Source of the DNA: Caulobacteraceae bacterium
GTDB taxonomy: Bacteria > Pseudomonadota > Alphaproteobacteria > Caulobacterales > Caulobacteraceae
DNA: 64,000 nucleotides
NCBI GenBank assembly: GCA_027489335.1
Contig: JAIXZX010000002.1
Coordinates: 1-64,000, forward strand
Direction of reading: 5' to 3'
Shown here: positions 26,155-34,732 of the stretch, piece by piece
Numbering within the stretch: position 1 is the first letter of the stretch
How the letters are laid out: every line of letters starts with the position of its first letter
Position numbers and translations under genes: made by a program
Notes under the pieces: model-generated
Told to the model about the DNA's origin: nothing
What the model saw: only the letters and a program-made list of their open reading frames with translations
The model's database searches: none

Positions 26155-27384
26155 TCAGGCGGCCTCAGTTCCGACGATCAGGCTCACCGTCGTGGTGGTG
26201 GAGCCGCCGATATTGAGGGTCTGGCAGGTGCGCGCGCCCTCGACCTGATAGCCGCCGGCCTGGCCGGTGACCTGCTTGCAGGCGTCCAGCGCCATGCGGA
26301 CCCCCGTGGCGCCCACCGGGTGACCCAAGCCGATGAGCCCGCCGGACGGATTGACCGGCAGGGCGCCGCCCATCTCGATCATGCCGGACTCCACCGCCTT
26401 CCAGGCCTCACCGGGCGCCGTCAGGCCCAGATGATCGATGGCCATGTATTCGGTGATGGTGAAGCAGTCGTGGGTCTCCACCACGTCGATCTGGTCGAGG
26501 GCCGTGACCCCGGCCCGACGGCGGGCGTCCTCGATGGCCCGGCGGACCTGGGGGAAGACATAGGGTTGGTCGGCGCTGGCCCGGACCTTGGCGTCATAGG
26601 AGATGGGCGCCGAGCGATGGCCCCAGCCCTTGATCTGGGCGAGGCTTTCAAGCGGGATCCCCCGGCGGGCGGCATATTCGGCGGCCTTGCGGTCAGAGGC
26701 CAGGAAGACCACGGCCGCCCCGTCGGTCACCTGACCGCAGTCCTGCTTGCGGGTGCGGCCCTCCACGACGGGATTGGCCTCATCGTCCAGGGTGAAGCTG
26801 TCCTCGCCGAACGCCCACTGCCGCGTCTGGGCGTTGGGATTACGCTTGGCGTTCTCGAAATTGATCTGGGCGATACGCATCAGGTGCGCGGAATCGAGGC
26901 CGTAGCGGCGCTCATACTCATCGGCGAGGTCGGAAAAGGCCCTGGGCCAGAGGAAGGTGGCGTCCTGGAATTCATGGCCGGTCCAGGCCGCCGCCCCGAG
27001 GTTCTGGGCCGCCTGCTGGCCAGACACGTTCCGCATCTGCTCCAGACCCACGACGCAGGCCAGGTCATAGCGCCCGGCTTCCAGCTCGGCCGTGGCCGCC
27101 AGGATGGCGACGCTGCCCGAGGCGCAGGCCGCCTCATGCCGGGAGGTAGGCAGGCCGTCGAAGTCGGGATGCACAAGGCCGAAAAAGCCGCCGAGCAAGC
27201 CCTGGCCCGCGAACAGGTCGCCGACGAAATTGCCCACATGGCCGGTCTCGATGTCCCGAGGCTCCAGGTCCACCGCCGCCAGACCCGCCCCGACCGTCTC
27301 GGAAAAGGCGTCAGCCAGGTCCGCGCCCTGGCGCGCCCAATTGGCCGCGAAGTCGCTCTGCCAGCCGCCCAGAATATAGACCAT
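26155..27384 (-). CDS. Thiolase-family acetyl-CoA acetyltransferase
   Basis: A 409-residue protein with the thiolase fold. The nucleophilic cysteine is in SRHEAACASGSVAILAA (about Cys88), the second half carries DVVETHDCFTITEYMA (the NEAF-equivalent position reads HDCF) and the third motif is NPSGGLIGLGHPVGATGVRM. HDCF in place of NEAF is typical of the SCP2-thiolase-like group, many of which act in steroid or fatty acid side-chain degradation. ATG 27384 has a GGAGGAGA site, so the further upstream ATG at 27438 is rejected. No 3-hydroxyacyl-CoA dehydrogenase is adjacent. Confidence 0.92.
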   Translation of the reverse strand: MVYILGGWQSDFAANWARQGADLADAFSETVGAGLAAVDLEPRDIETGHVGNFVGDLFAGQGLLGGFFGLVHPDFDGLPTSRHEAACASGSVAILAATAELEAGRYDLACVVGLEQMRNVSGQQAAQNLGAAAWTGHEFQDATFLWPRAFSDLADEYERRYGLDSAHLMRIAQINFENAKRNPNAQTRQWAFGEDSFTLDDEANPVVEGRTRKQDCGQVTDGAAVVFLASDRKAAEYAARRGIPLESLAQIKGWGHRSAPISYDAKVRASADQPYVFPQVRRAIEDARRRAGVTALDQIDVVETHDCFTITEYMAIDHLGLTAPGEAWKAVESGMIEMGGALPVNPSGGLIGLGHPVGATGVRMALDACKQVTGQAGGYQVEGARTCQTLNIGGSTTTTVSLIVGTEAA

Positions 27385-27668
27385 GGTCGTCTCCTCCAGC
27401 CGCTGCGGCTCTTCTGATTTGTCCGTCTGATTATACAAGCAACCGGCGTTCCGCCAAGGGTCGGACCGGATACAGGCCCAGTTCAGCGTACAATTGGCCG
27501 CAGCGGCTCACGCCTTCCCTTGGGCGATGGGCCTTGGCGCCGGTGCGACGACGTGGCATCGGTCGCCGCACAAACGTCTTGTGGTCTGGTCTTTCGATCC
27601 GTCGCCCATCCAAATGGGGACGCGCTCGGGCGGGGTCGCACGGCGATCTCTTTGATATTGCTAGGTTC

Positions 27669-27744
27669 GCCGGTTTAGCTCAGCTGGTAGAGCAGCGGTT
27701 TTGTAAACCGAAGGTCGCGGGTTCGAGTCCTGCAACCGGCACCA
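27669..27744 (+). tRNA. tRNA-Thr (anticodon TGT)
   Basis: A 76-base cloverleaf with acceptor GCCGGTT/AACCGGC, D-arm AGCTCAGCTGGTAGAGC, anticodon loop TTTGTAA (TGT, threonine), T-loop GGTTCGAGTCC and an encoded CCA end. It lies 80 bases upstream of the DEAD-box helicase start on the same strand. Confidence 0.98.
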
Positions 27745-27824
27745 TTTCTTCGTCCCCAGGCGATATCAAGACAGAGGACGCCCGCGCCGACCGGCGCTGG
27801 CTCACCACCGGAAAGAGGATTCCG

Positions 27825-29723
27825 ATGTCATTTCCCGCCACGCACCCGGCGCTCAGCCGGGCGCTCGAGGCGCAAGGCTATGCGACCCCGACCCCCGTCC
27901 AGGCCGCCGTCCTTGACGCGCCTGAAGGCCGCGACCTGCTGGTCTCGGCCCAGACCGGCTCTGGCAAGACGGTGGCCTTCGGGCTGGCCGCCGCCAGCAC
28001 GCTGCTGGGTGAAGCCGAGCACTTTGAATATGCCGCAGCCCCGCTGGCCCTGGTGATCGCGCCGACCCGCGAGCTGGCCCTGCAGGTCAGCCGCGAACTG
28101 GAGTGGCTCTACGCCCACGCCAAGGCCCGGGTGGTCACCTGTGTCGGCGGGATGGACGCCCGGCGCGAGCAGCGGGCGCTGGCCGCCGGCTGCCACATCG
28201 TCGTCGGCACCCCTGGCCGCCTGCGCGACCACCTGGAGCGCGGCAATCTCGACCTGTCGGCCCTGAAGGTCGCCGTCCTCGACGAGGCCGACGAGATGCT
28301 CGACCTGGGCTTCCGCGACGATCTGGAGGAGATCCTGGACTCCACCCCGGTGGAGCGCCAGACCCTGCTGTTCTCGGCGACCCTTGCCAAGGATATCGTT
28401 GCGCTCGCCCGCCGCTATCAGCGCGACGCCACCCGGATCGACACCACCCGTCGGGACGAGGCCCATGGGGACATCGCCTATCGCGCCGTCCGCGTCGCGC
28501 CCAACGAGGTCGAGAAGGCCGTCGTCAATCTGCTGCGCTACTACGAGTCCCCCGGCGCCCTGATCTTCTGCGCCACCCGCGAGGCCGTGCGTCACCTGTA
28601 CGGCGCCCTGCGCGAGCGGGGCTTCTCGGCCGTACAGCTGTCGGGTGAGCTGAGCCAGAAGGAGCGGGCCGACGCCCTGCAGTCTCTGCGCGACGGCCAT
28701 GCCCGGGCCTGCGTGGCCACCGATGTGGCCGCCCGCGGCCTGGACCTGCCCGACCTTGGCCTGGTCATCCATGCCGAACTGCCGGTGAACAAGGCCGGCC
28801 TCCTGCACCGCAGCGGCCGCACCGGCCGGGCCGGGCGCAAGGGCGTCTCGGTGCTGGTCGTCCCCTATACCCGTCGCCGCAAGGCCGAGCAGCTGCTCGC
28901 CTCAGCCGGCGTCGAGGCCGAGTGGGTCGGGCCGCCGTCGGGCGAGGAAATCCGCCTACGCGATCAGGAACGCCTGCTGGCCGACCCGATGCTGAACGAG
29001 GCCCTGACCGGCGAAGACCTGACGCTGGCCCAGAAGCTGCTGGCTGAACGCGGTCCTGAGGCCGTGGCTGCGGCCCTGGTGCGCCTGCACCGGGCCAGGA
29101 TGCCAGCGCCGGAAGAGCTGTTCGACGACGTCCGCGACCGCTCGCCGGCCGAGGGACGCCCGCCGCGGCCTGAGCGCGGTCCGCGGCCTGAGGCGATCAG
29201 CGACGGGGTCTGGTTCCGCATGCCCATCGGGCGCAGCAAGAACGCCGATCCCAAGTGGATTCTGCCGATGATCTGCCGCCTGGGTCACGTGACCAAGAAG
29301 GATATCGGCCAGATCCGCATCTTCGACCGCGAGACCAAGTTCGAGATCTCCAAGGAGGCCGAGAGCCGGTTCCGCGAGGCGGTCAAGGCCGCCGGTCCGA
29401 ACATGGAAATCCCGGTGGAGCCGAGCGAGCCCCCCGGCGCCGCCCCGCCCCGCCGGCCAGGTCCGCCCCGCGGCCGTCCGGAAGGCGGCGACGCCCGTCC
29501 GCCGCGCCGCGACTTCGGTCCGCGTCCTGAAGGCGGCGATGCGCGCCCTGACCGCGGTCCGCCCCGGGATCGCCCCCGGGGCGACGGCCCGCCGCCGCGG
29601 GGCCCGCGCACGGGTCCTCCAGGCGCAGGGTTCTCCGGCCCCAAGGGCCCCAAGAAGCCCTGGGACCCCACAGCGCCAAAGGGTCCCAAGGGCCCCGGCA
29701 AGCCCCGCAAGCCGCGGGACTAG
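27825..29723 (+). CDS. DEAD-box RNA helicase with DbpA-type RNA-binding domain
   Basis: A 632-residue ATP-dependent RNA helicase. Motifs in order: Q-motif GYATPTPVQAAVL, I AQTGSGKT, Ia PTRELALQ, Ib TPGRLRDHL, II VLDEADEML, III SATLAKD, IV ALIFCATR, V ATDVAARGLDLP, VI HRSGRTGRAG. A DbpA/CsdA RNA-binding domain (about 460-540, GVWFRMPIGRSKNADPKWILPMICRLG) is followed by a Pro/Gly/Arg-rich tail of about 90 residues. ATG 27825 follows a GGAAAGAGGA site. It probably acts in ribosome assembly or cold-adapted RNA turnover, as do related alphaproteobacterial helicases. Confidence 0.93.
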   Translation: MSFPATHPALSRALEAQGYATPTPVQAAVLDAPEGRDLLVSAQTGSGKTVAFGLAAASTLLGEAEHFEYAAAPLALVIAPTRELALQVSRELEWLYAHAKARVVTCVGGMDARREQRALAAGCHIVVGTPGRLRDHLERGNLDLSALKVAVLDEADEMLDLGFRDDLEEILDSTPVERQTLLFSATLAKDIVALARRYQRDATRIDTTRRDEAHGDIAYRAVRVAPNEVEKAVVNLLRYYESPGALIFCATREAVRHLYGALRERGFSAVQLSGELSQKERADALQSLRDGHARACVATDVAARGLDLPDLGLVIHAELPVNKAGLLHRSGRTGRAGRKGVSVLVVPYTRRRKAEQLLASAGVEAEWVGPPSGEEIRLRDQERLLADPMLNEALTGEDLTLAQKLLAERGPEAVAAALVRLHRARMPAPEELFDDVRDRSPAEGRPPRPERGPRPEAISDGVWFRMPIGRSKNADPKWILPMICRLGHVTKKDIGQIRIFDRETKFEISKEAESRFREAVKAAGPNMEIPVEPSEPPGAAPPRRPGPPRGRPEGGDARPPRRDFGPRPEGGDARPDRGPPRDRPRGDGPPPRGPRTGPPGAGFSGPKGPKKPWDPTAPKGPKGPGKPRKPRD

Positions 29724-29735
29724 CCCCGATCAGGC

Positions 29736-29764
29736 GACCTGCGCTCAGGCGTTGAGCGCAGGTC
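29736..29764. terminator. Hairpin between convergent helicase and acyl-CoA ligase genes
   Basis: A perfect 12-base-pair stem (GACCTGCGCTCA with TGAGCGCAGGTC) and a five-base loop lie 12 bases past the helicase stop, overlapping the last codons and stop of the minus-strand ligase. The plus-strand side is followed only by CCTTATAG, so any terminator is weak or two-way. Confidence 0.5.
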
Positions 29765-31295
29765 CCTTATAGCTGTCGCGCAGGTCCTTCTTGAGGACCT
29801 TGCCGATGTGGCTGCGCGGAAGATTGTCGATCAGCACCACGTCGGCCAGGCGCTGGGTCTTGCCCACCCGGGCGTTGAGCCAGGTCTTGATGTCGTCCGG
29901 CGTGGCGGTCTTGCCCGGACGCAGGGTGACATAGGCCACCGGCGTCTCGCCCCAGCGGTCGGACGGCACGCCGACCACGGCCGATTCCAGCACGTCCTCA
30001 TGCTTGGCCAGTTCCAGCTCCATGTCGCTGGGATAGATGTTGAAGCCGCCCGAGATGATCATGTCCTTCTTGCGGTCCATGAGCGTCAGGAAGCCGTCTT
30101 CGTCGAAACGGCCCACATCGCCGGTGCGGATGAAGCGCAGGCCCTCCGGGCTGTACCACTCGGCGTCGCGGGTCTTGCCCGGCTGGTTGTGGTAGCCGAC
30201 CATCATCGCGCCGGAGCGGCCGACCACCTCCCCCACATGGCCCTGGGGGACCTCCTTGCCGTCCTCGTCGATCAGCCGGATGTCGTGGCCGTTCATCGGT
30301 TGGCCGACTGTGTGCAGCTTGTCCGGATGCTCGTGGGCCACCAGCATGCAGGAGCCGCCGCCCTCGGTCATGCCGTAGAACTCGATCAGACCGCCGGGCC
30401 AGCGCTTCAGCACGTCGGCCTTCACCTCGGGCGAGAACGGCGCCGAGGTCGAGAACTTCAGGACAAAGCTTGAGAGGTCATAGGTGTCGAAGTCGGCCCG
30501 CTCCATGATCCGGCGGTACTGAACCGGCACCAGCATGGCGTGGGTGGCCCGGTGCTTGGCCGAGAGCTTGAGGAACTTCTCGGCGTCGAACTTGGGCATC
30601 AGGACGGCCGTGCCGCCATTGCCCAGGGTCGGCAGGAAGCTCACCAGGGTAGTGTTGGAATAGAGCGGCGTGGAGATCATGGTCACCGCATCGACGGAAT
30701 AGATCCCCCGCCGCACCTGGCCCCATCGCATCGCGTGCGGCTGGACGATGCCCTTGGGCGTGCCGGTGGTGCCCGAGGAATAGATGATGTTGAACGGGTC
30801 GTTGGGCCCGACCTCCACAGCCTTGGGCGTCGCGCCCTCAGGCGCCAGCCAGTCCTGGAAGGCGACCCCGGCCGAGGAGCCGTCCAGGGCCACGCGCTTG
30901 GCGGCGATCTGACCGGCCACCGGCTCCAGCAGGGCCGCGACGCCTTCGTCCAGGAAGAAGACCTTGGCCCCGCAGTCGTTGAGCATCATCACCAGGCTGT
31001 CGGCCGTGGACGACGGCGCGAGCGGCGCAGCCGCAGACCCGGCCCGCAGGGCGCCCATGAACACCGCGGCATATTCCAGCGACGTCGTGGCGCAGATGGC
31101 GGCGGCCTCGTTCGGGCCAACGCCATCGCGCTGCAAGGCCGCGGCGATGCGGTCCATCAGGGTGTTGAGGCCGGCATAGTCGAGGATGCGGTCGCCATCG
31201 ACCAGGGCGGGATGGCTGGGGCGGTCGCGCCCCTGGGCGGCGATCAGCGCCGAGAGGGTCCCGAAGTCCTGGGCCATGAGTTCTTCGGTGGTCAT
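29745..31295 (-). CDS. AMP-binding acyl-CoA ligase
   Basis: The 516-residue ANL-superfamily enzyme activates a carboxylic acid with ATP and CoA. Motifs: IIYSSGTTGTPKGIVQPH (P-loop, about 160-177), EFYGMTEGGG (about 295), RTGDVGRFDEDGFLTLMDRKKDMIISGG hinge and the final LPRSHIGKVLKKDLRD with the catalytic lysine. ATG 31295 has a GGGA site, while the open frame extends 22 codons further with no signal. The fatty or aryl acid substrate cannot be predicted. It is plausible with the thiolase and CoA-transferase elsewhere in the window. Confidence 0.93.
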   Translation of the reverse strand: MTTEELMAQDFGTLSALIAAQGRDRPSHPALVDGDRILDYAGLNTLMDRIAAALQRDGVGPNEAAAICATTSLEYAAVFMGALRAGSAAAPLAPSSTADSLVMMLNDCGAKVFFLDEGVAALLEPVAGQIAAKRVALDGSSAGVAFQDWLAPEGATPKAVEVGPNDPFNIIYSSGTTGTPKGIVQPHAMRWGQVRRGIYSVDAVTMISTPLYSNTTLVSFLPTLGNGGTAVLMPKFDAEKFLKLSAKHRATHAMLVPVQYRRIMERADFDTYDLSSFVLKFSTSAPFSPEVKADVLKRWPGGLIEFYGMTEGGGSCMLVAHEHPDKLHTVGQPMNGHDIRLIDEDGKEVPQGHVGEVVGRSGAMMVGYHNQPGKTRDAEWYSPEGLRFIRTGDVGRFDEDGFLTLMDRKKDMIISGGFNIYPSDMELELAKHEDVLESAVVGVPSDRWGETPVAYVTLRPGKTATPDDIKTWLNARVGKTQRLADVVLIDNLPRSHIGKVLKKDLRDSYKGPALNA

Positions 31296-31378
31296 CGGCG
31301 CGTCCCTTTCCCGGATGTGTTTTCGGGAGTGGGCATATCGCGGAAGCCCGCCGGGCGGCAACCGCGCGGGCTAAGGTC

Positions 31379-31906
31379 TCAACCGTTCCAGCGCCGGACG
31401 CGGCCGACATCCACATGGACGAAGTCCGAGCCTGGATAGTAGCCGACGCCGCCGGCCTGCAGACCCCAGGCGGCGTCCCGCAATCGGGCGAGGTCGACGC
31501 CAGGCATGCGGATGTCCATGGCCAGGCCGTCCATATGTAGGCTGCGCTTGGCGACCCCGCCGCCGCCCGACTGACGCAGGGCCTCATTGGTGCGTGGCGA
31601 GCGGTAGCCGGAGATGACCTGCACCGGCTGGGCGGCGAACTCCGCCTGCAGGCTGGCCACAAGGTCGAGAAGCCCCGGCGCCATGTCGTGGGTCTCGCCC
31701 GTGCGATGATCGCGCAGCACCCTGGCCAGGCCTGCGAGGGCGTCCTTCACATAGGCGCCGGCCTCCCAGTAGGTGGCCGCCAGGCGCTCGCCGGTGTGCA
31801 GGTTCAAAACCGACAGGTTGCGGGGCGCGGGGTTCGCGGCCAGAGCGGGTGTGGCCAGCGGCAAGGTGAGCGCGGCGCCGAGGAGGACGCGTCGGTTCAG
31901 AGACAT
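31379..31906 (-). CDS. DUF882 (YcbK-like) exported peptidase-fold protein
   Basis: A 175-residue protein with an N-terminal MSLNRRVLLGAALTLPLATPALA leader, whose twin arginine suggests Tat export. The M15-type metal site is visible as RSLHMDGLAMDIR (His, Asp) and FVHVDVG (His). ISGYRSPRTNEALR is characteristic of DUF882. These proteins act in the envelope, probably on peptidoglycan. The GGAGAAG site sits four bases from the ATG. It follows the L,D-transpeptidase by 34 bases, the same pairing as ldtD (ycbB) with ycbK in Escherichia coli. Confidence 0.92.
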   Translation of the reverse strand: MSLNRRVLLGAALTLPLATPALAANPAPRNLSVLNLHTGERLAATYWEAGAYVKDALAGLARVLRDHRTGETHDMAPGLLDLVASLQAEFAAQPVQVISGYRSPRTNEALRQSGGGGVAKRSLHMDGLAMDIRMPGVDLARLRDAAWGLQAGGVGYYPGSDFVHVDVGRVRRWNG

Positions 31907-31940
31907 GGGGCTTCTCCTGACCAGTAGAGCTTAACAGGCC

Positions 31941-33359
31941 TTAGTCTGCTGAGGAGGCGCATTCGCTCTGTGGCGGCGCCATGTCGCGGTCAAGCTGCGC
32001 AAGGGCCTGACGATTCAGGGCGGCGTTGAGCTGAGCATCCCAGCCATAGGGATCGGGCAGCAGATGCAGACCGTCTTCGTCGACCAGGGCGGTGTTGTAG
32101 ACCACGAACACCGGAACCGGCTGCTCCAGATCGACCCGACGGGTCTCCCCCTGGAGGATGGCGGCGTCCACGGTCTCTCGCGTCCAGTCCTGGCTGGCCA
32201 GCAGGAGGGCGGCCAACTCCCGTGGTTTTTCCAGGCGCATGCAGCCGTGGCTCAGGGTGCGGACGGGCCGGGTGAACGCCGCGCGGCCCGGCGTGTCGTG
32301 GAGATAGACGCCGAACGGACTCGGCATGTCGAACTTGACCTGCCCCAGGGAATTGGTGGGTCCCGGCAGCTGCTGCAGGCGGCCATCCCGGTAGATGAAG
32401 TTGTTGCGCGCCAGATAGCCCGGATCCCGCGCCGCCCGGGGGAGAATCTCGCCCTGGGCGATGGAGGTCGGCACGTTCCACGGCGGATTGAAGACGACGG
32501 TCTCGATCTGCGAGGCGAACATCGGCGTCTTGTTGGACGGGGCGCCCACGATGATGCGCATGTCCAGGATGGCCGCGCCCTCTCTGAACAGCGCCCCACG
32601 GGCCGCACCGACGTCGGCCTCGATCCGGGTGGCGGGCAGCGGACGGGGCAGCCACCGCCACCGCTCCAGATTGGCGTCGATCTGCGCCAACCGCGCCTGG
32701 GCGCTGACGTTCAGGGCCGCATAGGTGGCCGGACCAACCACGCCATCTGGCTCAAGCCCGCGCAGGCTCTGATAATGGCGGACCGCCGCTTCGAGGGCTG
32801 AGTCATAAACGATCGGCGACCTCGCCGTCGCCGCGACCGCCTCATCGGGATCGGCCAGCGCGACAAACCCCTCCGCCTCCAGCCGCGCGCGCAGGGCGCC
32901 GACCTTGGGCCCGATATCCCCAGGACGGAGGGCGCCCGTGGCGGGCATGGTTCCCCAGCCGCCAGCAGCGACCTTGGCCGCATACTCGCGCCGCGCCGCC
33001 ACAAGTTGACCGTAGCGGGGGTCAGCAGGCGACAGGCCCGCGATCCAGGCCTCCACCGCGCCATGCGCCTGGGCCGTGGCCCACTCCGCTGGAATGTCCC
33101 GACGGGCCGGCGCCAGCGTCCAAAGGGGATTGATCTCGATCGGCCGGCTGAGAAGCCCCGCCTCGCGCTCGGCGTAGGCCAGCAGTTCGGCGACCAGGTC
33201 ATCAGAGCCGAGGGGCGCGGTGAGCGCTGCGGGCGGCTGAGGCGCCTTGCGCAGAAGGTCGAGGACGGCCGCCCGCTCAGGTAACGACAGGGGTGCGGCT
33301 GCGGCGCTCGCGGCGCTGGAGATCAGGAGGATGGCGGCGCACAGAGGAAGCCAAGTCAT
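31941..33359 (-). CDS. L,D-transpeptidase (YcbB-like) with peptidoglycan-binding domain
   Basis: A 472-residue exported enzyme that forms 3-3 crosslinks in peptidoglycan or attaches proteins to it. A signal peptide (MTWLPLCAAILLISSAASAAAA) precedes a long N-terminal region. A PG_binding_1 domain is about 155-230 (LRPGDIGPKVGALRARLE...DGVVGPATYAALN). The YkuD domain includes PMFASQIETVVFNPPWNVP and the catalytic TLSHGCMRLEKPRELA (Cys about 385). ATG 33359 gives the best signal peptide, and GTG 33374 is an alternative. It is the first gene of a two-gene wall unit with DUF882. Confidence 0.93.
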   Translation of the reverse strand: MTWLPLCAAILLISSAASAAAAPLSLPERAAVLDLLRKAPQPPAALTAPLGSDDLVAELLAYAEREAGLLSRPIEINPLWTLAPARRDIPAEWATAQAHGAVEAWIAGLSPADPRYGQLVAARREYAAKVAAGGWGTMPATGALRPGDIGPKVGALRARLEAEGFVALADPDEAVAATARSPIVYDSALEAAVRHYQSLRGLEPDGVVGPATYAALNVSAQARLAQIDANLERWRWLPRPLPATRIEADVGAARGALFREGAAILDMRIIVGAPSNKTPMFASQIETVVFNPPWNVPTSIAQGEILPRAARDPGYLARNNFIYRDGRLQQLPGPTNSLGQVKFDMPSPFGVYLHDTPGRAAFTRPVRTLSHGCMRLEKPRELAALLLASQDWTRETVDAAILQGETRRVDLEQPVPVFVVYNTALVDEDGLHLLPDPYGWDAQLNAALNRQALAQLDRDMAPPQSECASSAD

Positions 33360-33394
33360 GCCACACCCTAGCACGCCGCCGAGCCGTGACCGCC

Positions 33395-33751
33395 TCAGGC
33401 CTTGGCCATCTCACGCTTGAGCCGGGTCAGAGCCAAACCAACGGCGCTGGAGGCCACCGCATAGGCGCCGCCGCCTTCCAGCATGGCGCGGGCCTGATCG
33501 GGCTGACGCCGGTTGATCACATCAGCCACGCGACCGGCTTCCCGGTGGAAGTCGGCATGGCGATCCAGGCTTTCCTGATAGGCCGGGCGGGTCCCCAGAA
33601 GCCGCCGGGCGTCGCCATGCAGCCACCGGCCAAGTTCGCAGCAGTTGTCGGCGCCGATGCTGGCGGTATCGAGGGTCTCACCCGTCTCGATCGCGGTGCG
33701 CAGCTTGATCTTCCACTCGGCGTGGGCCGCAATGGCATGGTCGAGATTCAT
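33395..33751 (-). CDS. Standalone chemoreceptor zinc-binding (CZB) domain protein
   Basis: A 118-residue soluble protein that is essentially one CZB domain. The His-Cys-His-His zinc set is visible: His10 (AAHAEWK), Cys38 region (CCELGRWLHG), and DRHADFHREA supplying two histidines. CZB domains normally sit at the end of chemoreceptors or diguanylate cyclases and sense zinc or oxidants. Here there is no output domain, so it may be an adaptor or sensor that works on a partner elsewhere. Its start lies 36 bases from the convergent-neighbour spacer and no ribosome site stands out. Confidence 0.85.
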   Translation of the reverse strand: MNLDHAIAAHAEWKIKLRTAIETGETLDTASIGADNCCELGRWLHGDARRLLGTRPAYQESLDRHADFHREAGRVADVINRRQPDQARAMLEGGGAYAVASSAVGLALTRLKREMAKA

Positions 33752-33930
33752 GGGGTGTTTGTCCTCTGACGTGAGCCCGCCGCCTTTTGCGGCTGGCTGA
33801 CTTGTGAGGTTTGCAGACCTAACAAAGCTTCACTGGAGACCCCGGCCTGATGGGCTAGGCCGTCTGGCCAGGTGGCGCCCGCAAGGCCCCGCCCCCTCGC
33901 TCTTCCTGGCCAGTCAGGGCGCATGCGCCA

Positions 33931-33956
33931 TTGCATGGCGCAGGGACTGAGCTAGC
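33931..33956 (+). promoter_or_regulatory. Probable housekeeping promoter of the cytochrome c gene
   Basis: TTGCAT (33931-33936), 14 bases, GCTAGC (33951-33956) followed by TTGC. The spacing and -10 core match the promoter-like element at 22246. It would give a leader of about 30 bases before ATG 33993. Confidence 0.45.
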
Positions 33957-33992
33957 TTGCGGCCACAATTCGCAAGGGGCGCACGCATCCAA

Positions 33993-34541
33993 ATGCTTCA
34001 TCCAACCAAGCTGGCCCTGGCGGCCACCTGCCTGCTGGGGCTTTCGGCCTGTGGCCAGGGCGGCGGCGAGGCCGCCGGGTCCTCAGAGGCCGCCAAGGCG
34101 CCTGCGGCGCAGCCGACGCCGGCAGAGCAGCAGGCCCTGCTGGCCGCCCTCCCCGCCCCGTACAACACCGGCGACCTGGAGAATGGCCGTCGGCAGTTCG
34201 GCCTCTGCCGGTCCTGCCATACGGTCGCCGAAGGCGGCCCCAACCTGACCGGCCCCAACCTTCACGGCGTGTTTGGCCGCCCTGCCGGGGCGGTGGAGGG
34301 CTACCGCTACTCCGACGCCCTGCAGACGGCGAGCTTCACATGGGACGCCGAACGCCTCGACGCCTGGCTCGCCAATCCGCGGACCTATCTGCCGGGCAAT
34401 CGCATGACCTTCGCCGGTCTCGCTGACCCCAAGAAGCGGCTGGATCTCATCGCCTATCTGAAGGTGGAGTCAGGCTTCGCGGCGTCCGCTCCTGCGGCGC
34501 CCGCAGGCGAGGTCGCCCCTGCCGCGGAGGCAGAGCTCTAA
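33993..34541 (+). CDS. Lipid-anchored class I cytochrome c
   Basis: A 182-residue exported haem protein. The lipobox LGLSAC (about Cys18) follows MLHPTKLALAATCL, so membrane attachment on the periplasmic side is expected. The haem motif is CRSCH (about residues 71-75) and the axial methionine lies in LPGNRMTFAGL (about 138). It is close to cytochrome c550/552-type electron carriers (GPNLHGVFGRPAGAVEGYRYSDAL). An Ala/Pro linker (about 25-45) and an Ala-rich tail flank the domain. ATG 33993 is chosen because it puts the leader at the N-terminus. A structured RNA candidate follows the stop. Confidence 0.93.
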   Translation: MLHPTKLALAATCLLGLSACGQGGGEAAGSSEAAKAPAAQPTPAEQQALLAALPAPYNTGDLENGRRQFGLCRSCHTVAEGGPNLTGPNLHGVFGRPAGAVEGYRYSDALQTASFTWDAERLDAWLANPRTYLPGNRMTFAGLADPKKRLDLIAYLKVESGFAASAPAAPAGEVAPAAEAEL

Positions 34542-34564
34542 CGCGCGGGAAACGAGCGTTTTTG

Positions 34565-34727
34565 ATCTATGCAATCTTGACGATTGTCCGCCGGGCGCCC
34601 ACCTTGGGAGGGTCGAGATTGCATTGCATCTGTCGATCCCGATGACCGCTCCTGGACCCCGGCCCAGGAGCACCCCCAATCCTGACGACTTGGCCTTCCT
34701 CCCACCGGAGGAAGGCCTTTCTTTTTC
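34565..34727 (+). ncRNA. Candidate structured RNA or 3'-UTR element ending in an intrinsic terminator
   Basis: Three nested features on the plus strand. A long stem pairs 34569-34581 (TGCAATCTTGAC core) with 34612-34624 (GTCGAGATTGCA core), 13 pairs with one G-U. A second hairpin has arms GCTCCTGG (34648-34655) and CCAGGAGC (34664-34671). An 11-base-pair terminator hairpin with a T-run closes it. The sequence lies in the 191-base gap after the cytochrome c stop and before the convergent RND gene. It does not match 6S, SRP, RNase P, tmRNA or riboswitch motifs I know. It may be an independent small RNA or the stable 3' end of the cytochrome mRNA. Confidence 0.5.
34692..34727 (+). terminator. 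Rho-independent terminator
   Basis: A perfect 11-base-pair stem GGCCTTCCTCC/GGAGGAAGGCC with loop CACC, followed by TTTCTTTTTC. The T-run orients it to the plus strand, so it ends the cytochrome c or small-RNA transcript, not the minus-strand RND gene. Confidence 0.88.
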
Positions 34728-34732
34728 GTCGA

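Noticed and set aside
27431..27613. A 60-codon minus-strand frame ending AELGLYPVRPLAERRLLV, resembling the DUF465 tail AEAGLYPVRA at 21817
   Set aside because: Only the last ten or so residues resemble DUF465. The N-terminal half has no helix pattern of that family, and there is no ribosome site. A decayed copy cannot be excluded.
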